This document shows positions 1 to 11,159 of a DNA stretch of 58,072 nt, piece by piece; within the stretch, counting starts at the first letter, position 1; the number at the start of each line of letters is the position of its first letter. This DNA is from an uncultured Flavobacteriaceae bacterium. Lineage in GTDB: Bacteria; Bacteroidota; Bacteroidia; Flavobacteriales; Flavobacteriaceae. The stretch lies in assembly GCA_943788095.1 (NCBI GenBank), contig CALSOZ010000003.1, positions 1 through 58,072 of the forward strand. Direction: 5' to 3'. The translations under genes were made by a program, and so were the position numbers. The notes beneath the pieces are model-generated. The model was not told the DNA's origin and did not search any database. It was given only the letters and a program-made list of their open reading frames with translations.

Positions 1-597
1 TTTATTGCGTTTTTTGTTGGGGGCGTTATTACCATTCAAACAGCGCTTAATACTGACAGTCCATTACTTCCAAAATACCTTGTAGGGTTTGCCACACGAC
101 AATCGATTATTTTAGAATTTGCACCCACATTTATCTCGGTAATTATGGCTGGGAAAGTGGGGTCTTTTATTACCTCTAGTTTAGGGACTATGCGGGTGAC
201 CGAACAAATTGACGCCTTGGAAGTCATGGGTATCAACTCTGTAAATTATTTAGTGTTTCCAAAAACCATCGCACTTTTACTGTATCCTTTTGTGATTTCA
301 ATCGCCATGTTTTTAGGAATCATTGGCGGGATGGCAGCATGTGTCTATGGCGGCTACTCCTCCTATGAAGATTATGTGGTTGGCGTCCAGTTGGATTTCG
401 AACCCTTCCATATGGCGTATGCGTTTATCAAAACATTAGTTTTCGCGTTTTTACTCGCAACCATTCCTTCCTTTTATGGCTATTATATGAAAGGGGGCGC
501 ACTCGAAGTTGGAAAAGCAAGTACCACTGCTTTTGTTTGGACAAGTGTGTCTATTATTCTTTCAAATTATATTTTAACTCAAATGTTACTAAGCTAA
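1..597 (+). CDS. mlaE: MlaE-family ABC transporter permease, 5' end outside window
   Basis: Inner-membrane permease of an Mla-type ABC system that moves phospholipid between the membranes. The reading frame is open from base 1, so the N-terminus lies outside the window. An internal ATG at 145 is not the true start because homology continues upstream (ALNTDSPLLPKYLVGFATR is in frame). The typical MlaE core is visible: GSFITSSLGTMRVTEQIDAL followed by MGINSVNYLVFPK, then several hydrophobic segments. Its stop codon overlaps the start of the ATPase gene (TAATG), so the two are translationally coupled. Family assignment is firm; the lipid substrate is inferred from the family. Confidence 0.9.
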   Translation, partial: FIAFFVGGVITIQTALNTDSPLLPKYLVGFATRQSIILEFAPTFISVIMAGKVGSFITSSLGTMRVTEQIDALEVMGINSVNYLVFPKTIALLLYPFVISIAMFLGIIGGMAACVYGGYSSYEDYVVGVQLDFEPFHMAYAFIKTLVFAFLLATIPSFYGYYMKGGALEVGKASTTAFVWTSVSIILSNYILTQMLLS

Positions 598-1361
598 TGA
601 TTGAAGTCAAAAACTTACATAAATCGTTTGGAGACGTCGAAGTCCTAAAAGGAATTTCTACTGTATTTGAAAAAGGAAAAAACCAACCTCATTATTGGTC
701 AAAGTGGTTCTGGAAAAACGGTGCTTTTAAAGTGCTTACTTGGGTTGTTCAACTATCAAGAAGGCAGTATTGCTTATGATGACAAATTATTTTTAAGTTT
801 ATCGGATAACGAAAAAAGAGATTGCGATCTCAAATAGGAATGGTGTTTCAGGGTGGCGCCTTGTTTGATTCGCTATCGATTGTTGAGAACGTCATGTTTC
901 CTCTAAAAATGTTTACCAAGCAATCGCAGAGCGAAATGGAAGATCGGGCGAACGCTGCTTTAAAACGCGTAGATCTTGTGGATGCGAATCATAAAATGCC
1001 TAGTGAAGCTTCTGGAGGCATGCAAAAACGGGTGGCCATCGCAAGAGCCATTGTAAACAATCCTAAATATTTGTTTTGTGACGAACCCAATTCGGGCTTA
1101 GACCCAAAAACAGCCATTGTCATAGATAATTTGATCCTAGAGATCACTAAGGAATTTGACATCGTCACCGTCATCAACTCACACGATATGAATTCAGTGA
1201 TGGAGATTGGTGAAAAAATTATGTTTCTAAAACATGGTCATAAGGCATGGGAAGGCAGTAAAGACACTATTTTTAGAACGGACAATGAAGTTGTAACCGA
1301 CTTTGTGTATTCGTCTAACTTGTTTAAAAAGGTGCGAAGAATGTACCTAGAAGATCACTAA
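597..1361 (+). CDS. mlaF: MlaF-type ABC transporter ATP-binding protein, two frameshifts as written
   Basis: ATPase partner of the upstream permease. The ATG at 597 overlaps the permease stop. The frame starts MIEVKNLHKSFGD, is lost in an A-run near 675-685, continues in a second frame carrying Walker A (GQSGSGKT), and returns to the first frame near 805-836. The rest is intact: Q-loop GMVFQGGALFD, signature SGGMQKRVAIARA, Walker B YLFCDEPNSGLDP and H-loop VINSHD. Start to stop is 765 bases, exactly 255 codons, which is normal for MlaF, so the two indels compensate. I read them as consensus errors. No MCE (MlaD) gene follows; the next gene is convergent. Confidence 0.88.
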
Positions 1362-1364
1362 CCC

Positions 1365-2799
1365 TTAGTCGCTAATTACTTCGACATCCTCCGAGTTAAG
1401 TTCCAATTCAATCCAGGCTTTTAAGGCTTGTTTCCTTAGCGTTATAAGGCTATCGGTTAGAACAGAATTCCAACGAGTTTTAATAAGCGTAATGGTATCA
1501 GTATATCTGAAATTTGCTAGAGGCTAACATTTCAGCATAGCCGAAAAATTCTAAGTCAGAAAATTTTATTTTGGCATTTTTAGAGAGATTTGAAAATTCA
1601 TTCAAATCCATTTCATTTTTTTTAGAACTAAGCACACGTTTTAGACTGTCGATCGCCAGTTCACGTACCGAAATGATACTATCCCGTTTTTCAATTTTGT
1701 CAATCGCTAGGTCATAAAGATCTAATATTTTATCTGTACTTCTGTTTTTATTGCCATTGATAACCAAACTAAAATCTTGAATGTATTCATAACCTTTCAA
1801 CTCGTTGATTAAATCTGATTTGGTGGCTTCATTAATTTCGCCATTAAAATTTAGAGTAATTTTTTTAGCATCGGTGTCCATTTTTTCACGCTGAAGCCAA
1901 AGATTGTCATTATGCGTAATTTCAGTTTCCAAATACATTTTATAATCCGATTTATACCTAGTATCTTTAAGGACATCCATAAAAGTCCAACCGGCAGGAA
2001 GCATCGCCGCTAAAGCAAGAATGGCCGCAAAACGAGCAATGTTTTTTCGACGTTGCGAATTTGCATACCTCAACATTGGAAAACGCAGAATCTTTAGCAC
2101 CAAAAACGTTGCTAAAGCAATAAAAATAGTGTTAATCGCAAAGAGATACATCGCACCAAAAAAGTAATTAAAATTACCTTGAGACAAATAATATCCTGCC
2201 GTACATAATGGTGGCATTAAAGCGGTTGCAATGGCCACTCCAAAAATTACCGTAGCTACGGTTCCCTTTTTGGTTCTTGCAATGATGAGCGCCAAACCGC
2301 CAAAAAAGGCAATGAGTACATCTCTAATATCGGGTTTCACACGGCCTAATAATTCAGAATTATCTTGACTTAACGGAAAGAAGTAAAAGAATAAAAAAGC
2401 GGTTATCAAACTCAAGACAAGCATGGTTGCGAGGTTGATTAAGGACTTCCGAAGAGTGTCAATATCATTGATCGCAATAGACATTCCGATCCCAAGAATA
2501 GGCCCCATTAGTGGCGAAATTAACATCGCGCCAATCACAACTGCTGTCGAGTTTGCATTCAACCCAACCGAAGCCACAAAAATAGAACAAATCAAAATCC
2601 AAGCAGTGGCCCCTTTAAAGGGAATATCGGTCTTAATCGCCGCTACGGTCGCCTCTCTATCGGTGTCATGCCTGAAATCTAAGAGTTCAATTAAAAATAT
2701 TTTTAAGGACTTCCAAAGGCCTTTGGCGTCTTGTTTAACCGCAGCTTTGGATTGCTCTGTTTTTGTGTTTTCTAGATCTTGATTTAGATTGTTTTCCAT
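1365..2799 (-). CDS. DUF389 family membrane protein, frameshift near the C-terminus
   Basis: Multi-pass inner-membrane protein of the DUF389 (uncharacterised hydrophobic domain) family; function unknown. Residues from about 65 to 270 hold the family's membrane segments with glycine/proline-rich turns such as GAMLISPLMGPILGIGMS and TALMPPLC. A soluble tail of about 200 residues follows. As written the frame stops at 1498. One base change there restores a further stretch (DTITLIKTRWNSVLTDS and onward) ending at TAA 1365-1367, three bases from the end of the convergent ATPase gene. I therefore extend the gene to 1365. The neighbour downstream on the other strand is unrelated. Confidence 0.82.
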
Positions 2800-2801
2800 A
2801 A

Positions 2802-3887
2802 TTAAATGTGTTGATCACCATATTTTTCCTGTACGCGTCCTCGTAATTGCTTGATGTCTTGTTCTTTACTCTTCGGAAATATAAGTAAAATTTCTTTTTC
2901 TTCCACTATTATAAAATCATCTAAACCTTCCAAGACAACGATCTTATTGCTGTCTGTTTTAATCATATTCCCCGAAGAATTTTCGGCCAATAAACGTGCA
3001 TTAACCACTGCATTTGCGGTTGGCTCTTCTGATATTTTGTCATACAAACTGCCCCAAGTACCCAAATCATTCCAGTCAAAAGTCGCAGGAATTACATAGA
3101 CATTTTCGCTCGGTTCCATGATTGCGTAATCGACAGATATGTTTTCTGATTTGCTATAGTTTTCTAAAACAAAAGCAGCTTCATCGTCGGAATTATAGAC
3201 CTCTTGCCCTGCAGCAAACAAGTCGTATAATTTTGGTTGATGTGTTTCATAAGCTTTTAAGACACTTGAAGTGGACCAGATAAAGATTCCACCATTCCAT
3301 AAAAAATTTCCTTGTTCCAAAAATCCTTTCGCAGTTTCATAGTTAGGTTTTTCGCGAAACTGAAGCACTTTTTTTTGCGCCGCAAGACTCGATTTATCAT
3401 ATTCAATATACCCATATCCAGTATTGGCAAATGTGGGTTGAATTCCCAAGGTCATCAACGCATCGGACGATTCAGTAAAATCAAATGCATTTTGAAGGTT
3501 TGAAATAAAAGCGGATTCATCCTCGATCCAGTGATCGCTAGGCGCAACTACCATGACTGCATTGGGGTTTTGCTTGTGTATTTTTAAGGAAGCCATTAAA
3601 ATACAAGGTGCTGTATTTCGCATGGCGGGTTCTGTTATAATTTGTTTTTTTTGTATATGAGGTAATTGCTCAAGAACCAAATCGGAATAACGTTCATTGG
3701 TTAAAATAAATATATTTTCTTTTGGAATCAGACCTTCTAATCGAGATGTCGTCTTTTGTAAAAGCGTCTGACCTGTTCCTAACATATCGTGAAATTGTTT
3801 TGGAAACGTTTCTTTACTTACGGGCCAAAAACGAGAGCCAACGCCCCCTGCCATAATAACTGCATAATAATTTTTATTCATCTTCAT
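2802..3887 (-). CDS. manC: mannose-1-phosphate guanylyltransferase
   Basis: Makes GDP-mannose from mannose-1-phosphate and GTP in the cytoplasm, feeding polysaccharide or glycoprotein synthesis. At 361 residues it holds only the nucleotidyltransferase domain, without the C-terminal isomerase domain of the long bifunctional form. The nucleotide-binding signature is at residues 13-29 (MAGGVGSRFWPVSKETFPKQF). Further conserved parts are FREKPNYETAKGFL, NGGIFIWS and the region around DWNDLGTWGSLY. The start ATG directly follows the TAA of the SprT-like gene (TAAATG). A second ATG two codons in (MNKNYYAV) is equally possible. Confidence 0.93.
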   Translation of the reverse strand: MKMNKNYYAVIMAGGVGSRFWPVSKETFPKQFHDMLGTGQTLLQKTTSRLEGLIPKENIFILTNERYSDLVLEQLPHIQKKQIITEPAMRNTAPCILMASLKIHKQNPNAVMVVAPSDHWIEDESAFISNLQNAFDFTESSDALMTLGIQPTFANTGYGYIEYDKSSLAAQKKVLQFREKPNYETAKGFLEQGNFLWNGGIFIWSTSSVLKAYETHQPKLYDLFAAGQEVYNSDDEAAFVLENYSKSENISVDYAIMEPSENVYVIPATFDWNDLGTWGSLYDKISEEPTANAVVNARLLAENSSGNMIKTDSNKIVVLEGLDDFIIVEEKEILLIFPKSKEQDIKQLRGRVQEKYGDQHI

Positions 3888-4487
3888 TTATTCATTTACA
3901 AGTTCAACTTCAGCATTGGGGTTAAAAACATAGGATCGGCCTGTGGACAATTCGGTACATTCAAAACGTGTCCGCCTTTTGAGTCCTTTCCGAAATGTTT
4001 TTCCATTATACAATCGGAATGTGGCACCTTCAGGCACTTCAAAGATAAATGTTTTTCCGTTAGGTTCATTAAATTGCTTGAGTTTCAAGGCTAAAACAGT
4101 ATCGGAATCGCTGCTTGCTTTGGGGTTTTTGAAATGAGTGGCTAACAATGGCAACACATCAACAGGAAACACCTCGGGACGTATAAAAGGCAACATCAAA
4201 TGTTGAAACACCGATTTCCATTCGTGGCCATGGGGTTTGATTCGCTTTCCATAGGAAGTGTATGTTTCAAAGTGAGCGATTTCATGGATCAATGTAATTA
4301 AAAATTGATAGGGATTTAAGTTAGCATTGATAGTGATTTGATGTTTTCCGTTGGGCAACCGACGGTAATCTCCGTGACGCGTTTTGCGTTCCTGCTTTAT
4401 TTTTACCACTAAATTATCATGAGACAATAGCGCGATCACTTGGTCATAAGCAGCAGGCGGAATAAAATCGTGTAAGGCATCATCCAT
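3888..4487 (-). CDS. SprT-like zinc metalloprotease domain protein
   Basis: Small SprT-like protein of 199 residues. The zinc site is visible: HEIAH at residues 68-72, with a third histidine in the KPHGHEW stretch near residues 86-88. The C-terminal half carries no cysteine-rich zinc ribbon of the Spartan kind, only a short beta-rich part. Eukaryotic relatives cut DNA-protein crosslinks; the bacterial role is largely unknown, so substrate is not assigned. It lies 11 bases after argS and abuts manC, so it is probably co-transcribed with both. Confidence 0.85.
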   Translation of the reverse strand: MDDALHDFIPPAAYDQVIALLSHDNLVVKIKQERKTRHGDYRRLPNGKHQITINANLNPYQFLITLIHEIAHFETYTSYGKRIKPHGHEWKSVFQHLMLPFIRPEVFPVDVLPLLATHFKNPKASSDSDTVLALKLKQFNEPNGKTFIFEVPEGATFRLYNGKTFRKGLKRRTRFECTELSTGRSYVFNPNAEVELVNE

Positions 4488-4498
4488 AAACCTAAAAA

Positions 4499-6283
4499 TT
4501 ACATACGCTCAGGAACCTGAATCCCCAATACACTAAACGCATTTTTTATAGTAGTAGCCACTGCTTTAGAAAGCTGGACTCTAAATTTGATTTCAGACGG
4601 TTTATCGGCTCCTAAAATAGAGACGTTTTGATAGAACGAATTGAATTCTTTAACCAGGTCATAGGCATAATTAGCCACGAGCGCAGGACTGTAGTTGGCA
4701 GCAGCTTGCTGAATGACCTCCGGAAATAATTCCAGCTGTTTGATCAGTGCCTTTTCTTTGCTGTGCAACGCGTACCCTGCTGGAATATCACCCGCTGGAT
4801 CAATGGTTGACTTTCTTAAAATAGCCTGAATTCTCGCATATGTATATTGAATAAAGGGGCCCGTATTCCCTTGAAAATCGACTGAAGCTTTTGGGTCAAA
4901 CAATATCCGTTTTTTTGGATCAACTTTTAGAATGAAATACTTTAGAGCTCCGAGTCCAATCGTGCGATATGTTTTTTCTTTTTCGCTGTCGGAATAGCCT
5001 TCTAGTTTCCCTAAATCTTGAGAAATTTCTTTGGCTGTAGTTGCCATTTCGACGATTAAATCATCTGCATCTACGACGGTTCCTTCGCGACTCTTCATCT
5101 TTGCCACTCGGCAAATCAACCATCCCATAGCTTAAGATGTGTTAGAGTTTTTTGCCCAGTCAAACCCTAACTTCTGTAGAGATTAAAAACAGAGACCTTA
5201 AAATGATAATCTTGCTCATTTCCAACGGTATAGACCATCCCAGAAACGTCTGGAAAATCTTTTAAACGCTGGATGGCTGTTCCGATATCTTGGGTCATAT
5301 AAACCGCCGTTCCATCAGCTCTTAAAACTATTTTTTCGTCCAATCCATCGGGAGTTAAATCACACCAAACGGAGCCGTCTTCTTTTTTAATAAACACACC
5401 ACTTTGAAGCCCTTCTTTTATAAACGATTTGCCTAGTAAATAGGTTTGGCTTTCATAATAATAGCTGTCAAAATTGACACCTAATGCTTTGTATGTAACA
5501 TCAAATCCGGCATAGACCCATGCATTCATTTGTTTCCAAAGAGCGACTACCGCTTCATCGCCTGCTTCCCATTTAAGAAGCATTTCTTGGGCTTCTACTA
5601 AGATCGGTGCTTGCGCTTTGGCTTCTTCCATCGACAGGCCTTTGGCCTGCTAAGTCACTAATTTCTTGTTTATAAACTTGATCGAATTTAACATAGTAAT
5701 TTCCGACCAACTTATCCCCTTTTAAACCTGTAGATTCTGGAGTTTCATTGGCTCCATAGCGTTGCCATGCTACCATACTTTTACAAATGTGAATACCTCG
5801 ATCGTTGATGATTTGAGTTTTATACACCTTTTTACCAGAGGCTTTCAAAATTTCCGCCACACTATAGCCTAAAAGATTGTTTCTAACGTGTCCTAAATGC
5901 AAAGGTTTGTTGGTGTTTGGTGAGGAGTATTCGACCATCATCGCTTGGTCACTAGAAGGCGCTACAAACCCAAAGATGGGGTTGGCATTAATGGTTTGAA
6001 AGACGTCTAAAAAATAAGCATCTGAAATGACTAGGTTTAAAAATCCTTTGACCACATTAAAACGAACAACATCATTGACATGTTCACAAAGATATACTCC
6101 TAAGTCTTTACCCAAATCGGCAGGGTTCATTTTTAGGGTTCGTAGCATTGAAAAGGTAACAACAGTGATATCGCCCTCAAAATCTTTACGGGTGGATTGA
6201 AATTCAACCGTTTCTAAAGGGGTGTTGTAGAGCGTTACAAACGCTTGTTTTATATGGTGTGATAAGGATTCCTGAAGTGTCAT
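4499..6283 (-). CDS. argS: arginyl-tRNA synthetase, several frameshifts as written
   Basis: Charges tRNA-Arg. The first frame holds the N-terminal Add1 domain and the HIGH-like box in SPNTNKPLHLGHVRNN. The frame is lost near 5640, resumes as EEAKAQAPILVEAQEM, is lost again near 5180 and 5135, and resumes with the KMSKS-like KMKSREGTV and the anticodon-binding C-terminus ending GIQVPERM. I use ATG 6283 (MTLQESLSHHIKQ) rather than 6304, because relatives begin at that point. Start to stop is 1785 bases, exactly 595 codons, as expected for ArgS, so the shifts cancel out. The enzyme is essential, which points to sequence error. Confidence 0.88.
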
Positions 6284-6325
6284 TGTCAATCTGATTTCAG
6301 TCACAAAGATACATTATTTTTAATC

Positions 6326-7270
6326 CTAATTTGACGTGGATTTAGGCAAAAATACTTCAGCCATCATACAACGCGCACTGCCTCCACCACAGGACTCAAT
6401 TGTATCCAGAGCGCTTGCAATGATTGTGGCATGAGCTTCTAATAATTCAATTTGCGCTGGTCGTAGTGAATCCAATGCTGATTGACTCATAACCAAATAA
6501 CTGCGGTCGTCTGCTCCTTTTAACTGCAGCATATTGCCTGCAAAATTATTGACTTGGTCTTCTGATATTTCAATGACTTTTTTTCCGTCTTCATGAAGAT
6601 ACTTAAGAAGGTTTTTTCGCTCTTTTTTGTCATCAATACTTGCCAAACAAACCACGGCAAAGGTGGTTCCTAAACACATCATAACGTTAGTATGATAAAT
6701 TTTTTCACGTTTGTCATTAACGGTCTGATATGCAGAAAATACAATTGGCGTATATTCAAAATCCTCACAGAACTCAATAAACAACTCTTCATCTGCTCTT
6801 GCAGAAAGGGCACAATACGCTTTTTGATTGGCGCGGTCTAATAAAATACTACCAGTACCTTCCAAAAAATAGCCTTCTTTTTCTGCGTCTGTATAATCGA
6901 CAACATTATTGATGGTAAATCCTTCGGATTCAACAGCTTCTATCACAGACTCCTTGCGTTCGAAGCGTCTATTTTCGGCAAACATTGGATACAGTCCAAT
7001 GGTGCCATTTTCGTGAAATGAGATCCAATTATTAGGAAAAAGAGAATCGGGAGTATCAAAGTCTTTGGTATCCGACACCACAATCACCTGAATGCCTGCG
7101 GCTTTAAGCTTTTCGACCATTGCATCAAACTCTTGTGTTGCTTTGGCATTGACCGCCTCAGGAAGGGTGTTTTTATCTGTTTTTTGGTAATAATTATTAA
7201 CCGCTGTTTGTTCGTTCATACGAAATTGAACAGGGCGAATCATAAGGACTGTATTGGTTATTTGTGACAT
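6326..7270 (-). CDS. ctlX: CtlX-type citrulline/guanidino hydrolase (amidinotransferase fold)
   Basis: Member of the guanidino-group-modifying superfamily, most like the citrulline utilisation hydrolase CtlX; 314 residues, near family length. Likely active-site elements are FPNNWIS (residues 78-83), the acidic EGTGS (137-141), a histidine in YHTNVMM (His193) and the nucleophile Cys301 in GGGSARCMM. The natural substrate could be citrulline, arginine or a methylated guanidine; sequence alone does not decide. It sits one base from the related gene at 7272 and 43 bases before argS, so arginine metabolism is plausible. Confidence 0.83.
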   Translation of the reverse strand: MSQITNTVLMIRPVQFRMNEQTAVNNYYQKTDKNTLPEAVNAKATQEFDAMVEKLKAAGIQVIVVSDTKDFDTPDSLFPNNWISFHENGTIGLYPMFAENRRFERKESVIEAVESEGFTINNVVDYTDAEKEGYFLEGTGSILLDRANQKAYCALSARADEELFIEFCEDFEYTPIVFSAYQTVNDKREKIYHTNVMMCLGTTFAVVCLASIDDKKERKNLLKYLHEDGKKVIEISEDQVNNFAGNMLQLKGADDRSYLVMSQSALDSLRPAQIELLEAHATIIASALDTIESCGGGSARCMMAEVFLPKSTSN

Positions 7271-7271
7271 T

Positions 7272-8213
7272 TTAATCGCGCTTTAGAGGAAGGGTTGAAC
7301 AACGGAGTAATCCGCCTTGTTTTGATATTTCTGAATAGGGCACTTTTTCTACGGTATAGCCTTTTGCTTCTAGCCAAGTATTTAGTCGGGTAAAATTTTG
7401 TTCTGAAATGATCACGTTTTCTGAAATCGAAAATACATTACAATTCATTTGTGACATTTCTTGTTTGGTGGCTTGAAACACATGATCGGATCCAAAAAAA
7501 TCAAGTAACCATTTATAATCGTCTTTATTTAAAAATCCGTGCTCATGAATTAAGGCATTTCCATTGCCCAAAGGCTGAAAACAACAGTCCAAATGCAGCG
7601 CATTTTCAAGGGGATTTGTATTGGATTTCCGAAGCTCAAATGTTTTAACTGTTTTTCCTGGAAATAGATTTTGTATGGCTTCTGCGGCTTGCAGGTTGGT
7701 GCGAGCCGTAATATATTTTGGATAATCCGATCCAGAATAAACCCCGATAAATATATAGTCATCACACAAAATCACATCCCCTCCTTCGACATGACAGTCA
7801 TCTGGAAGAATGATAAGTTGTTCCGAATTTATTTGACTTAAAAGCGTTTGTAAAGCTTCAAACTCATCAGCGCGATCTGGAAGAATATTAGAACGAATCA
7901 TTTTATCCTCAATCACAAAAGCTATGTCGCGCGCAAAAATTTGGTTACAGTTTTCAATCACACTTGGTCGAAATACATCGACATCATATTTTTCAAATAC
8001 AGCCACAACGGCTGCCATTTCGGATTGCATGTCGGATTCCATTGGATAGGTCCCTGCCAAAACGTGTGCAAGACTACTGGGATCATAACAATTTTCGGCC
8101 AATGGAATTGGACCATTATTTTCTGCAGTCCCTAACAAAACTGCTCTTAAACGTGCATATTCGTTATGAACGCTCAGTGTTAATGGATGTGTGTGACCTG
8201 AATAGCGGGTCAT
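7272..8213 (-). CDS. amidinotransferase-fold protein, DDAH/arginine deiminase-like
   Basis: Second guanidino-modifying enzyme of 313 residues, distinct from its neighbour CtlX. The catalytic set resembles dimethylarginine dimethylaminohydrolase: FARD (Asp96), HVEGGDV (Glu143), ALHLDC (His207) and the nucleophile Cys305 in GGLLRCSTLPLKR. Such enzymes hydrolyse arginine or methylarginine to citrulline, or transfer amidino groups; the exact reaction is open. Its start codon region overlaps the gltA stop by one base and its end is one base from ctlX, so gltA, this gene and ctlX form a tight transcription unit. Confidence 0.83.
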   Translation of the reverse strand: MTRYSGHTHPLTLSVHNEYARLRAVLLGTAENNGPIPLAENCYDPSSLAHVLAGTYPMESDMQSEMAAVVAVFEKYDVDVFRPSVIENCNQIFARDIAFVIEDKMIRSNILPDRADEFEALQTLLSQINSEQLIILPDDCHVEGGDVILCDDYIFIGVYSGSDYPKYITARTNLQAAEAIQNLFPGKTVKTFELRKSNTNPLENALHLDCCFQPLGNGNALIHEHGFLNKDDYKWLLDFFGSDHVFQATKQEMSQMNCNVFSISENVIISEQNFTRLNTWLEAKGYTVEKVPYSEISKQGGLLRCSTLPLKRD

Positions 8214-9496
8214 TATTTTGCGACGGACTTAAACGGGCGCTGGGTACTGCCTGTATAAATTTGACGTGGTCGACCAATCGGGTCTTTACGCAAACGCATT
8301 TCGCGCCATTGACCGATCCAACCTGGAAGACGACCTAATGCGAACATCACTGTAAACATTTCAACAGGGATGCCCATGGCACGGTAGATGATTCCAGAGT
8401 AAAAATCAACATTCGGATATAGTTTTCTATCGATAAAATACGCATCAGTTAGCGCTTCTTGCTCAAGACCTTTGGCGATGTCTAAAATAGGGTCTTCTAC
8501 CCCTAAATCGTTTAAAACTTCATCGGCAGTCACTTTGATGATTTTAGCACGCGGATCGAAATTCTTGTAAACACGGTGTCCAAAACCCATTAATCGAAAA
8601 GGATCACTTTTATCTTTGGCTTTCGCCATGTATTTTTTGGTGTCACCACCATCATTTTTAATTGCTTCCAACATTTCTAAAACGGCTTGATTTGCACCGC
8701 CATGAAGTGGGCCCCAAAGTGCGGATATTCCTGCTGAGATGGATGCAAATAGACCTGCATGTGATGAACCAACGATCCGAACAGTAGAGGTCGAACAGTT
8801 TTGTTCATGATCGGCATGAAGGATGAGTAATTTATTTAAGGCCTTCACTAATATTTCGTTTTGAACATACTCTTCATTGGGTTGCTTGAACATCATTTTT
8901 AAGACGTTTTCTACATACCCCAAAGAGTTATCGCCGTAATCGAGTGGTAATCCTTGTTTTTTACGCATGGTCCAAGCCACCAATACTGGGAATTTTCCTA
9001 AAATCCGTACGACAGAATTGTACATGTCTTCTTGAGAATCTACATTAACCGAGGATGGGTTAAAAGCCGTCAATGCACTTGTTAGTGACGACAATACGCC
9101 CATTGGGTGTGCCGATTTTGGAAATGCATCTATTATTTTTCTGATGTCATCATCTACAACAGATTCCGATTTAATGTCTGAATGAAATTTATCTAAAGCT
9201 TCTTTGGTTGGCAATTCACCAAAAATCAATAGGTATGCCACTTCTAAGAAGTCTGCTTTTTCGGCCAATTCTTCAATGGAATACCCTCTATATCTTAAGA
9301 TGCCTTTTTCGCCATCCAAAAATGTAATTTCACTCACACAGGACCCCGTGTTTTTGAAACCTGGATCAATGGTGGTGACGCCACCTGTCACAGCTCGTAA
9401 CGAACTGATATCAATCCCCACCTCATTCTCAGAACCTGTAAATATTGGGAACTCATGTTTTTGACCGTTAATTTCTAAAATTGCTTTGTTTGACAT
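8213..9496 (-). CDS. gltA: citrate synthase
   Basis: Condenses acetyl-CoA and oxaloacetate to citrate, the first step of the TCA cycle. At 427 residues it is the long hexameric type I form. The catalytic residues stand where expected: His265 in WGPLHGGANQ, His307 in MGFGHRVYKNFDPR and Asp364 in NVDFYSGIIY. The conserved HADHEQNCSTSTVR lies at 227-240. An N-terminal beta-rich extension (SNKAILEINGQKHEFP) is typical of this form. A good -7 box lies about 40 bases upstream, so it is probably the first gene of the gltA-ctlX unit. Confidence 0.97.
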   Translation of the reverse strand: MSNKAILEINGQKHEFPIFTGSENEVGIDISSLRAVTGGVTTIDPGFKNTGSCVSEITFLDGEKGILRYRGYSIEELAEKADFLEVAYLLIFGELPTKEALDKFHSDIKSESVVDDDIRKIIDAFPKSAHPMGVLSSLTSALTAFNPSSVNVDSQEDMYNSVVRILGKFPVLVAWTMRKKQGLPLDYGDNSLGYVENVLKMMFKQPNEEYVQNEILVKALNKLLILHADHEQNCSTSTVRIVGSSHAGLFASISAGISALWGPLHGGANQAVLEMLEAIKNDGGDTKKYMAKAKDKSDPFRLMGFGHRVYKNFDPRAKIIKVTADEVLNDLGVEDPILDIAKGLEQEALTDAYFIDRKLYPNVDFYSGIIYRAMGIPVEMFTVMFALGRLPGWIGQWREMRLRKDPIGRPRQIYTGSTQRPFKSVAK

Positions 9497-9536
9497 GTTA
9501 TTGGGATGTATTATTTTGAATATGTGTAACGTATCA

Positions 9537-9544
9537 CAAACTTA
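9537..9544 (-). promoter_or_regulatory. candidate gltA promoter -7 box
   Basis: On the minus strand the bases read TAAGTTTG, a full match to the Bacteroidota -7 consensus TAnnTTTG, about 40 bases upstream of the gltA start. No clear TTTG -33 element stands at the usual spacing. Confidence 0.55.
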
Positions 9545-9666
9545 CAAAAAAAAATGTTTTACCGAAGAGCCTTTTAGAGAAAATCTAACCATTGCACTGA
9601 TTTAAAAAACCATAAACTCAAGTACAAGCTGTCTTGTGTTTTTAGCTACAAAAAAGGGTTTAAAAA

Positions 9667-9692
9667 AAGGGCTGCCCTTTCAGGCAGCCCTT
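9667..9692 (-). terminator. rho-independent terminator after eno
   Basis: A 10-bp perfect stem (AAGGGCTGCC pairing with GGCAGCCCTT) encloses a 6-base loop. On the minus strand it is followed by a run of T. It lies 18 bases beyond the eno stop, so it ends the eno transcript before gltA. Confidence 0.92.
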
Positions 9693-9710
9693 AATATGTA
9701 TGCAAATCGT

Positions 9711-11018
<1,308 letters not shown>

Positions 11019-11032
11019 TTATTTATAGTTTA

Positions 11033-11040
11033 CAAATTTA
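11033..11040 (-). promoter_or_regulatory. candidate eno promoter -7 box
   Basis: The minus strand reads TAAATTTG, a full match to TAnnTTTG, about 30 bases upstream of the eno ATG. The -33 region is not convincing. Confidence 0.55.
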
Positions 11041-11159
11041 CGAAAATGAATTTTTTTAGGATTATCCTCGAGTGGATTTATGCTAATTATTAGCTAAAAC
11101 GTTGTAGTAAGATAAACATTAGAGAGTGTTCGAATGAACTCCCTCTTATGTTTAGGTAA

